Part shown: positions 1 through 5,653 of the stretch, piece after piece | Numbering within the stretch: position 1 is the first letter of the stretch | How the letters are laid out: the number at the start of each line of letters is the position of its first letter | NCBI GenBank assembly: GCA_017408205.1 | Contig: JAFQVC010000146.1 | Location: 1 to 7,063, forward strand | Direction of reading: 5' to 3' | Length of the DNA: 7,063 nucleotides | Source of the DNA: Clostridia bacterium | GTDB lineage: Bacteria > Bacillota > Clostridia > Monoglobales > Firm-18 | Made by a program: the position numbers and the translations under genes | Notes under the pieces: generated by a model | Seen by the model: only the letters and a program-made list of their open reading frames with translations | Databases searched by the model: none | What the model was told of the DNA's origin: nothing

Positions 1-1481
1 ACTTCCATTCTGTCAAGAAGGGGTTTTGAAATAGTATCTAAAGTATTGGCAGTTACAATAAACATAACTTTAGACAAATCAAAAGGCACTTCGATATAGT
101 GGTCTTTAAAAGAATAATTTTGCTCACTGTCAAGGACTTCCAAAAGGGCTGCAGCAGGGTCTCCGTTATAACTTGATGAAAGTTTGTCCACCTCGTCAAG
201 CAATATCAAAGGATTGTTGCTTTCTGCCTGAATAAGAGCAGAAATAATTTTACCGGGCATTGAGCCAACATAGGTTTTTCTGTGTCCTCTTATTTCCGAC
301 TCATCTTTAACTCCTCCAAGGGAAAGTCTTACATAATTTCTGCCGATTGCAGTTGCAATGCTTTTGGCAACAGAGGTTTTACCCACTCCGGGAGGACCCA
401 CAAGGCAAATGATATTACCCTTAATATCCCCTCTTAACTGTTTAACTGCTAAAAATTCAATAATTCTTTCTTTAACCTTATCTAATCCGTAGTGATCACG
501 GTCAAGAATGCTCTTAACCTTTTTAAGATTGATACTTTCTTTAGTACTTTTATCCCAGGGCAGAGATAATACAGTTTCGATGTAAGTTCTAAGAACTGAA
601 CTGTCAGGTGACATGGGTTGCAGTCTTGACAGTCTTTTTACATCTGTCTTAAGTTTATTTTTGGATACTTCAGGAATTGGCAAAGCATCAAGTTGCTGTT
701 CAAACTTTTCCAGTTCCTGCTTTTCACCGAAACCGCCGTCCAATTCCTCCTGAATTGCTTTTAACTGTTCTTTCAAATAATATTCCTTTTGATTTTTCTC
801 AAGTTCTTCCCTGACCTTGTTGGAAATATTATTTTCAATCTCGGCAATTTCTATTTCTCTTTCCATAATGGAAATCAACTTTTTAATTCTGGACAGAGGT
901 TTAGTTTCAGACAGTATCTCAAGTTTATCATCAATTTCTGTTAAAACATTTGACGCAATAATATCTGACAATTCCCCAGGCTCATTAATATTTAATACCG
1001 CAATTGCAGACTCTTTTGAAATTTTAGTATTTAACTGTGCAAAATCATCAAACTGACTTTTAATTTTGCGGACAAGTGCAGAAACCTCTAAGTCATCAAC
1101 ATCAATATCAGGCTCCTGATAAGTCCTTACAAGTGCAGTAATGTATTTTTCATTCTTTTCGAACTGAATTAGTTTACCTCTGTTAACACCCTCAACAAGA
1201 ACGTGTATATTTCCGTTAGGTAGTTTTAAAAGTTGTTTTACATTTGCAACAACACCAAAAGAATGTAACTCCTCAAAAGTGGGTTGCTCAGTTTCAATGT
1301 TCTTTTGAGCAACTAAAAATACCTGCTTGTTTTCAAGCATTGCTTTTTCCAGAGAAGCAATAGACTTTCTTCTGGCAATGTCAAAATGTAAAATCATATA
1401 TGGAAATACCACTAAACCTCTTAAAGGTATAAGGGGTAATGTTATTTTTTTAGTTTTACTGATAATTCTTTTTTCTGCCAT
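1..1481 (-). CDS. lon: ATP-dependent Lon protease, N-terminal 493 residues (C-terminus outside window)
   Basis: Lon is a cytoplasmic homohexameric AAA+ serine protease that unfolds and degrades damaged and regulatory proteins. The reading frame starts at an ATG (1479-1481) preceded by a GAGGAG ribosome site and runs off the left edge. Residues about 12-200 form the Lon substrate-binding domain (ITLPLIPLRGLVVFPYM near the N-terminus). The helical linker carries the conserved EYYLKEQLKAIQEEL block at about 233-247. The AAA+ module shows Walker A GPPGVGKT (362-369), the pore-loop EIRGHRKTYVGSMPG with Tyr404, Walker B LILLDEVDKL (Asp429, Glu430), sensor-1 Asn479 in TANTLDT, and the arginine finger Arg491 in LLDRME. 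All ATPase residues are intact. Full Lon proteins are about 780 residues, so the sensor-2 region and the Ser-Lys protease domain lie outside the window and cannot be checked. The gene has its own promoter. Family assignment is essentially certain. Confidence 0.97.
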   Translation of the reverse strand, partial: MAEKRIISKTKKITLPLIPLRGLVVFPYMILHFDIARRKSIASLEKAMLENKQVFLVAQKNIETEQPTFEELHSFGVVANVKQLLKLPNGNIHVLVEGVNRGKLIQFEKNEKYITALVRTYQEPDIDVDDLEVSALVRKIKSQFDDFAQLNTKISKESAIAVLNINEPGELSDIIASNVLTEIDDKLEILSETKPLSRIKKLISIMEREIEIAEIENNISNKVREELEKNQKEYYLKEQLKAIQEELDGGFGEKQELEKFEQQLDALPIPEVSKNKLKTDVKRLSRLQPMSPDSSVLRTYIETVLSLPWDKSTKESINLKKVKSILDRDHYGLDKVKERIIEFLAVKQLRGDIKGNIICLVGPPGVGKTSVAKSIATAIGRNYVRLSLGGVKDESEIRGHRKTYVGSMPGKIISALIQAESNNPLILLDEVDKLSSSYNGDPAAALLEVLDSEQNYSFKDHYIEVPFDLSKVMFIVTANTLDTISKPLLDRME

Positions 1482-1510
1482 TGTATTCTCCTCGCATATC
1501 ATATCACATT

Positions 1511-1539
1511 ATTATACCAATTTTTTCAGATAATTTCAA
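1511..1539 (-). promoter_or_regulatory. Sigma-A-type promoter of lon
   Basis: On the minus strand, TTGAAA (1539-1534) is followed after exactly 17 bp by a perfect TATAAT (1516-1511). The -10 is preceded by TGG, giving an extended -10 (TGnTATAAT). Transcription would start about 7 bp further on, giving a leader of only about 20-25 nt before the lon ATG. I see no CIRCE element and no CtsR-type heptad repeat here, so nothing in the sequence suggests classical heat-shock repressor control. The call rests on consensus match and position only. Confidence 0.8.
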
Positions 1540-1548
1540 CTGTTTTCT

Positions 1549-1589
1549 AAAAAAAAATTACACCTTGAAAAATTAAATTTTCAAGGTGT
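1549..1589 (-). terminator. Intrinsic terminator of the NlpC/P60 gene
   Basis: A perfect 12-bp stem (ACACCTTGAAAA at 1560-1571 with TTTTCAAGGTGT at 1578-1589) encloses a 6-nt loop. On the minus strand it is followed by AA and nine consecutive T residues (1557-1549). It begins 5 bp after the stop codon of the hydrolase gene (1595-1597). The U-run is on the minus-strand side, so the direction is clear. It separates this gene from lon, whose -35 begins about 10 bp further on. Confidence 0.93.
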
Positions 1590-1594
1590 TAAAA

Positions 1595-2275
1595 TTAATA
1601 AATTATTCGTCTTGCAGTAACAAATCTGTTGCCAAAATAACTGCCGTATATTGATGTGTATTTAACAACATCTCCTGTTTGCGGTGAATGGATAAACATA
1701 CCGTCACCAACATAAATACCAACATGATTAATGTTTGAGCCTGAGCCGAAACATAAAATGTCACCTAACTGCAGGTTATCTTTACTTACCCATATACCGT
1801 CAGTTGCCTGACCGTAAGATGTTCTGTTTAAATTAATACCAAAATGTTTGTAAGTATAATATACAAGACCTGAGCAGTCAAATCCTGCAGGAGTTGCACC
1901 GCCGTATCTGTAAGGTGTGCCTAAGAATGTTGACGCAAAATCAACAATATCTTTTCCCGTAACACCATCTCTTGAAATTGTTGTACCGTTACGGTCTGCA
2001 ACATTATCTTTTCTGATATTTAAATACTGAGCTGAAACATATCCTGTTTTTGAATTATAGGTACATTTAACCCAACCGTTTTCTATACTCTCTACATTAA
2101 GAATTGTACCTTGCGGAAATGCCTGAATAATACCATACTGTGTACCTGGACCTGCTCTGTGATTTAGTCCGTCACTTGGTAAAACAACACCGCTGTCAGC
2201 ACTTGCAACTACAATAGTCAGTAGCATAAAAGCACTAAATGAAATCAATAATTTTATTATCTTTCGTAATTCCAC
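1595..2275 (-). CDS. Secreted SH3b-NlpC/P60 peptidoglycan endopeptidase
   Basis: This is a predicted exported cell-wall hydrolase of 226 residues; NlpC/P60 enzymes usually cut stem peptides next to D-Glu (gamma-D-Glu-diamino acid bonds). I place the start at GTG 2275-2273 because AAAAGGAGGG lies 6 nt upstream. A longer frame from a TTG at 2305 would put that ribosome site inside the coding region. The N-terminus is a signal peptide: basic ELRKIIK, a hydrophobic core, and a likely signal peptidase I cut after ASA (residue 26). Residues about 30-85 are a bacterial SH3 wall-binding domain (LNHRAGPGTQYGIIQAFPQGT). Residues about 107-226 are NlpC/P60 with catalytic Cys134 (FDCSGLVYYTY), His184 (INHVGIYVG) and His196 (FIHSPQ). 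The Cys-His and His-His spacings are those of the family. It is monocistronic, with its own promoter and terminator. Its cellular role (growth, separation, sporulation or germination) cannot be decided from the sequence. Confidence 0.94.
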   Translation of the reverse strand: MELRKIIKLLISFSAFMLLTIVVASADSGVVLPSDGLNHRAGPGTQYGIIQAFPQGTILNVESIENGWVKCTYNSKTGYVSAQYLNIRKDNVADRNGTTISRDGVTGKDIVDFASTFLGTPYRYGGATPAGFDCSGLVYYTYKHFGINLNRTSYGQATDGIWVSKDNLQLGDILCFGSGSNINHVGIYVGDGMFIHSPQTGDVVKYTSIYGSYFGNRFVTARRIIY

Positions 2276-2317
2276 CAAACCCCTCCTTTTCCTTGGTTCT
2301 CCCAAATTACGTGTTTT

Positions 2318-2346
2318 AGTATAACATAAAAATAATAAAAAGTCAA
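2318..2346 (-). promoter_or_regulatory. Sigma-A-type promoter of the NlpC/P60 gene
   Basis: On the minus strand, TTGACT (2346-2341) and TATACT (2323-2318) are separated by exactly 17 bp of AT-rich sequence. Each hexamer is one base off consensus. The expected transcription start is near 2311, giving a leader of about 35 nt that includes the AAAAGGAGGG ribosome site (2290-2281). The match suggests vegetative expression rather than a sporulation sigma factor. Confidence 0.82.
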
Positions 2347-2438
2347 CCCCGCCAAACGCAACACGCTACCACGAATAGCCCAAAACACCATAAGAACGGG
2401 GAAAAATCGACTTATGGAAATATTTTTTTAAAAAACTA
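2347..2438. other. Intergenic spacer with a 7-bp inverted repeat
   Basis: This stretch lies between the divergent NlpC/P60 and tRNA-Leu promoters and has no credible reading frame. Positions 2347-2400 are visibly richer in C and G than the surroundings. CCATAAG (2388-2394) is repeated in inverted form as CTTATGG (2411-2417) with a 16-nt gap, followed by an AT-rich stretch with T and A runs (2418-2435). It could be an operator-like site or a weak hairpin, but nothing identifies a binding protein. Confidence 0.4.
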
Positions 2439-2467
2439 TTGATTTTACAAAAAAATTGTGGTATTAT
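2439..2467 (+). promoter_or_regulatory. Promoter of tRNA-Leu
   Basis: TTGATT (2439-2444) is followed after 17 bp by TATTAT (2462-2467), with TG placed one base before the -10 as in an extended -10 promoter. Transcription would begin about 7 bp downstream, only a few bases before the mature tRNA 5' end at 2479. This is typical of single tRNA genes with a very short 5' leader for RNase P. Confidence 0.75.
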
Positions 2468-2478
2468 ATCTCAAGTAG

Positions 2479-2565
2479 GCAGGTGTGGTGGAATTGGCAG
2501 ACGCGCTGGACTCAAAATCCTGTGGTAGTGATACCGTGTGGGTTCGACTCCCACCACCTGCACCA
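2479..2565 (+). tRNA. tRNA-Leu, anticodon CAA (reads UUG)
   Basis: This is an 87-nt class II tRNA with encoded CCA (2563-2565) and discriminator A2562. The acceptor stem GCAGGTG (2479-2485) pairs perfectly with CACCTGC (2555-2561). The D-stem is GTG/CGC with one G-U pair. The anticodon loop CTCAAAA (2511-2517) holds CAA at 2513-2515. The long variable arm has a GGTA/TACC stem (2524-2527 and 2532-2535). The T arm is GTGGG-TTCGACT-CCCAC (2538-2554). The long variable arm, A73 and anticodon identify leucine. The anticodon stem carries a U-U mismatch at the 28-42 position. It has its own promoter and terminator and is not in a cluster. Confidence 0.97.
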
Positions 2566-2570
2566 GAAAT

Positions 2571-2606
2571 AACCATCAATCTTGATACAAGATTGGTGGT
2601 TTTTTT
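2571..2606 (+). terminator. Intrinsic terminator after tRNA-Leu
   Basis: A 14-bp stem pairs positions 2571-2584 with 2588-2601 across a 3-nt ATA loop. It has a single G-U wobble and is followed by T residues through 2606. It begins 5 nt after the CCA end of the tRNA. The MATE gene ends convergently at 2616. Read on the minus strand, the same hairpin is followed only by ATTTC, so it should be much weaker for transcripts coming from that gene. Confidence 0.93.
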
Positions 2607-2615
2607 ATGCCAATT

Positions 2616-3986
2616 TTAAATATCACTTTTATAATCTATTTCCTTTTTCAATCTGCTCAAAAGAACAGCCGACAATACTGCGGCAAGTACATTTACACCT
2701 ACAAAATTAAACCATATTCCGTCAAGACCAAAGTTCCAAAAGACACCAAGAAGCAATACAGGGAAGACAAAGGCAACTGTGACCGACATAATTGTTGCCT
2801 GAAGAGGCTTTTCTATTGCAGTAAAATAACTTTGTGTTGTAATCGCAATCCACCTGAAAACATAAGCGAAACAGAATAACCTAATTGCGTGGCAAGAAAT
2901 TTCAAAAAGTCTTATTTCTTCTGCCTTTACAAACCAGGAAGCAACTGTGTCTGAGAAGAAAAACAAAACGGCAGTCGATATAAGACCGACAGTTGCGGTA
3001 CCTGTGTAAGCACATTTTGCGATACTTTTCACTCTCTTATAATTCTTTGCACCCCAATTGTATCCAAGTGCAGGTGACAAAGAATCGGCAATACCGTAAA
3101 GCAATGGCCAGCAAAGATCACTTGCATACATAAGAACTGCATATACGGCAACTGCTGTTTGTCCGCCGCCTGTGCCTAAAGTTTTCACTCCAACTGTCAT
3201 AAGTGAGATGTTCATAAGTATAGATGTAAGTCGCCCTGATATGTTGCTTAAGAATACAGGAGAACCGCATGCGGCAATCTGTCTTAACATTGAAAATGAA
3301 AATCTGGGCTTTACAAATTTAAGAAGTGCCTGTCTTGTAATAAACGGAATCATAGCAATTACAGATGATACGCACATTGAAACAGATGTAGCAAGTGCAG
3401 AGCCAACAACATCCATTTTACAAACAAGAAGAAAGAAACTAAGAAGTCCCAGCGTTAAAAGGTTGCAAAATATATTGATAATCATGCTTGTTTTAACAAA
3501 TCCGCTTATACGAAGATAGTTGTCCATTGCAAAAAATATTGCTGCAAGAGGGCTGCAAAGTGCGGCAGTACGAAGGTATCTTACAGAGGTGTCAAGGAGA
3601 ACATCATCTGCACCCATCAAAGATGCCAAAGGCACTGCAGCAAAATACATAATGGAACCCATTATTATTGATACACAAAATATCATTATAACTGAACTTG
3701 AAAAAATGTTGTTTGCAGTTTCATAGTCTTCTTTACCAAGGGCAACAGATATTGGTGCAGATGCTCCGACACCAATAAGGTCAGCAAGAGAAAAGTTTAT
3801 CATAATTAGCGGAAACGCAATATTAACTGCAGCAAATGCACCTTCTCCAAGTATCTGACCTATAAACATTCCCTCGAAGATACTGTATATTGACATAGCA
3901 AACATACTTATCATTCCGGGCATTGCTATTTTAAAAAACAATTTCCACGGCTTCATTGTGGCGTACATAATTTCTGTTTTATTCAT
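2616..3986 (-). CDS. MATE-family multidrug/sodium efflux transporter
   Basis: This is a 456-residue, very hydrophobic inner-membrane protein of usual MATE length, expected to have 12 transmembrane helices in two six-helix halves. MATE proteins export cationic drugs or metabolites in exchange for Na+ or H+. Family signatures include KPWKLFFKIAMPGMISMFAMSIY at the N-terminus, FEGMFIGQILGEGAFAAVNIAFPL (38-60), GVGASAPISVALGKED (72-87), DNYLRISGFVKTSM (155-168), and the second-half motif LGYNWGAKNYKRVKSI (307-322). The start is ATG 3986 with an AAAGGAA site about 9 nt upstream. In the region after helix 5, where many MATE proteins have NxxLD, this one reads NLLTLGLLSFF, so the usual aspartate is absent. 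Substrate cannot be predicted. It is divergent from the ger operon and convergent with tRNA-Leu, so it is probably its own transcription unit, and no good terminator follows it. Confidence 0.94.
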   Translation of the reverse strand: MNKTEIMYATMKPWKLFFKIAMPGMISMFAMSIYSIFEGMFIGQILGEGAFAAVNIAFPLIMINFSLADLIGVGASAPISVALGKEDYETANNIFSSSVIMIFCVSIIMGSIMYFAAVPLASLMGADDVLLDTSVRYLRTAALCSPLAAIFFAMDNYLRISGFVKTSMIINIFCNLLTLGLLSFFLLVCKMDVVGSALATSVSMCVSSVIAMIPFITRQALLKFVKPRFSFSMLRQIAACGSPVFLSNISGRLTSILMNISLMTVGVKTLGTGGGQTAVAVYAVLMYASDLCWPLLYGIADSLSPALGYNWGAKNYKRVKSIAKCAYTGTATVGLISTAVLFFFSDTVASWFVKAEEIRLFEISCHAIRLFCFAYVFRWIAITTQSYFTAIEKPLQATIMSVTVAFVFPVLLLGVFWNFGLDGIWFNFVGVNVLAAVLSAVLLSRLKKEIDYKSDI

Positions 3987-4002
3987 TTTTAACGTTCCTT
4001 TA

Positions 4003-4033
4003 GCATTTTAAATATTCAGTATTTTACATATTA
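4003..4033 (+). promoter_or_regulatory. Candidate forespore (sigma-G-like) promoter of the ger operon
   Basis: CATATTA (4027-4033) matches the sigma-G -10 pattern CATnnTA known from Bacillus germination operons. GCATT (4003-4007), 19 bp upstream, resembles the -35 GnATR except for its last base. Both the spacing and the last -35 base are imperfect. I find no good sigma-A promoter on this strand between 3987 and 4103. The mRNA leader would be about 60-65 nt. The expectation of sigma-G control comes from what is known of gerA operons; the site itself is an inference. Confidence 0.4.
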
Positions 4034-4056
4034 ACACAAAACTAATTTAATATCAA
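4028..4056 (-). promoter_or_regulatory. Probable sigma-A-type promoter of the MATE gene
   Basis: On the minus strand, TTGATA (4056-4051) is followed after 17 bp by TAATAT (4033-4028). The start would be near 4021, giving a leader of about 35 nt. The region is very AT-rich, so chance matches are easy and confidence is moderate. The -10 coincides with the proposed -10 of the divergent germination operon on the other strand. Confidence 0.55.
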
Positions 4057-4093
4057 GTTGTATATATTTTCTTTTTTATCAAATAATATCAAA

Positions 4094-4107
4094 AGGTGAT
4101 AATGTGA
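4094..4107 (+). promoter_or_regulatory. gerAA ribosome site with overlapping start-stop ATGTGA
   Basis: The ribosome site AGGTGAT (4094-4100) lies 3 nt before the GTG start (4104-4106) of the A subunit. An ATG at 4102-4104 overlaps that start in another frame and is followed immediately by TGA (4105-4107). The same ribosome site could therefore place ribosomes on a one-codon reading frame. This arrangement decides the start: the ATG cannot be the gerAA start because its frame closes at once. Confidence 0.7.
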
Positions 4108-5642
4108 AAGTATCAAAGAGCATTTCTGAAAATCTTGAATATATGAAAAACAAACTGAGTTTCGGTTTAAGTTCTGATGTCATTTTAAAGGAATTTACCG
4201 TAAACGCAGGTATTGGCAAAAAATACAAAGCATTTCTGATGTACTTTGAGGGAACAACCAATACAAACCAGATTGACGAGTATATTATAGGCTCAATGCA
4301 CCTGATGCCGAGAAATGCAATCAACTACAACTTGGAAGAACTTGTAGAAAACCAGTTAATAACCAGAAACCAACTTACTAAATACAGCGAACTTGAACAA
4401 ATTATTGAAAGAATAAACTACGGCGGTTGCGCAATATTTGTTGACACCTTAGGCGTTGCATTTGTTGCTGACGTCAAGGGTTGGAATATGAGAAGTCTTG
4501 ACCAGCCCGTTGCTGAGGGGATTGTAAAAGGTCCTCAGGTCGGTTTTATTGAAACCTTAAGAATTAACACTGCATTAGTTCGAAAAATAGTCAGAAACGA
4601 AAACCTGATATGCGAAAATATAAACGTAGGCAAAACAGGCATTACCTCCTGTAACATTTTATACGTTAAAAATGTTGTAAATGACAATCTCGTTAAAGAA
4701 GTCAGGCGAAGAATTAACAAAATAACAGTTGACTATATTAACGACTCAGGGGAACTTGAGCAACTGATAGAAGACTTTTCGTGGTTACCAACTCCGCAGA
4801 TACTGTCAACGGAACGTCCTGACAGAGTTGCATCAGCAGTTTTACAGGGTAAAGTAGCCATATTAGTTGACGGAAGCCCGTTTGCTCTTATTTTACCTAT
4901 AAATGCATTTGAACTTACACACAGTTCAGAAGACAATTATTTGCGTTTCCCTTATGCAAATCTGCTTCGGATAATACGGATGATTGCAATGATTACTTCT
5001 CTGCTACTGCCTGGGATTTTCATAGCCATAGTGAACTTTCACCACGAGGCAATACCCCTTGACCTCCTCTTCGCTATTGAGGCTACAAGGGAAAAAGTGC
5101 CCTTTTCTTTAACAACAGAATTAATAGTACTTGAAATCGCATTCGAATTTATACGAGATGCAAGTGTCAGAATGCCGTCATCCGGCGGTAATGCTATCGG
5201 CATAATCGGCGGACTTGTAGTAGGTCAGGCGGCAGTTGAAGCAAATCTTGTAAGTCCGATAGCACTTATTATTGTAGCATTAACAGGAATAGGGTCCTTT
5301 GTAATTCCTAATTACTTTCTTGGTTTTTCATTCAGAATAGTAAAATATTTATATATAATTGCAGGGGCACTGGGGGGATTTTTAGGCATATCACTTGCAA
5401 TGTTTTTGCAAATAATATGGCTTTGTTCCTCACAATCTTTCGGAATACCATTTTTTGCACCATTAGCACCAAAATACGACAGCGACCCTGCAGGAACATT
5501 TTTTGTTAAACCAATATGGAAAAGAAGCGGTACAGCAAAAGTATTAAGCACCAAAAAGGAAGGCATAAAAAACTCCAGAAACTGGGCAAAAGGCAAAGAT
5601 AAAACGATATATCAACCAGATGACACGATAGATATTTCTTAA
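4104..5642 (+). CDS. gerAA: Spore germination receptor A subunit (GerA/GerAA family)
   Basis: This is the A subunit of a nutrient germinant receptor in the spore inner membrane; in Bacillus this family is thought to form the oligomeric ion channel opened by nutrients. At 512 residues it has normal family length. The soluble N-terminal half (about 1-240) contains the GPQVGFIETLRINTALVRK signature (143-161). The stretch SSEDNYLRFPYANLLRIIR (274-292) leads into the membrane region. The membrane part holds LLPGIFIAIVNFHHEAIPLDLL (301-322), FAIEATREKVPF, and the glycine-rich NAIGIIGGLVVGQAAVEANLVSP (363-385), all strongly conserved in GerA proteins. Further hydrophobic helices run to about 440. 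The C-terminal tail (470-512) is basic, then acidic. The start is a GTG 3 nt after an AGGTGAT site. It is the first gene of a three-gene operon, 11 bp upstream of the B subunit. The family call is secure; the germinant is unknown. Confidence 0.96.
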   Translation: MKVSKSISENLEYMKNKLSFGLSSDVILKEFTVNAGIGKKYKAFLMYFEGTTNTNQIDEYIIGSMHLMPRNAINYNLEELVENQLITRNQLTKYSELEQIIERINYGGCAIFVDTLGVAFVADVKGWNMRSLDQPVAEGIVKGPQVGFIETLRINTALVRKIVRNENLICENINVGKTGITSCNILYVKNVVNDNLVKEVRRRINKITVDYINDSGELEQLIEDFSWLPTPQILSTERPDRVASAVLQGKVAILVDGSPFALILPINAFELTHSSEDNYLRFPYANLLRIIRMIAMITSLLLPGIFIAIVNFHHEAIPLDLLFAIEATREKVPFSLTTELIVLEIAFEFIRDASVRMPSSGGNAIGIIGGLVVGQAAVEANLVSPIALIIVALTGIGSFVIPNYFLGFSFRIVKYLYIIAGALGGFLGISLAMFLQIIWLCSSQSFGIPFFAPLAPKYDSDPAGTFFVKPIWKRSGTAKVLSTKKEGIKNSRNWAKGKDKTIYQPDDTIDIS

Positions 5643-5653
5643 GGGTGATACAA

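Noticed and set aside
817..1533. Plus-strand open frames opposite lon (817-1056, 1327-1533)
   Set aside because: They are antisense to a highly conserved Lon sequence; their compositions are those expected of reverse-strand translation.
1482..1548. Heat-shock operator (CIRCE or CtsR box) before lon
   Set aside because: I looked for the CIRCE inverted repeat and for tandem GGTCAAA-type heptads and saw neither. The short GATAT repeat near 1498 is too simple to call.
2276..2305. A longer NlpC/P60 frame starting at TTG 2305 (ten extra residues, GEPRKRRGLV-like)
   Set aside because: The strong AAAAGGAGGG ribosome site would be inside this extension, and it is spaced correctly for GTG 2275. The extension also adds nothing needed for the signal peptide.
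2607..3726. Open frames on the plus strand opposite the MATE gene (2607-2879, 3172-3519, 3520-3726)
   Set aside because: They are antisense shadows of a clear MATE coding region, lack family resemblance and have no good ribosome sites.
5645..5653. GTG 5645 as the gerAB start
   Set aside because: It lies inside the GGGTGAT ribosome site and leaves no upstream site of its own. ATG 5654 is well placed.
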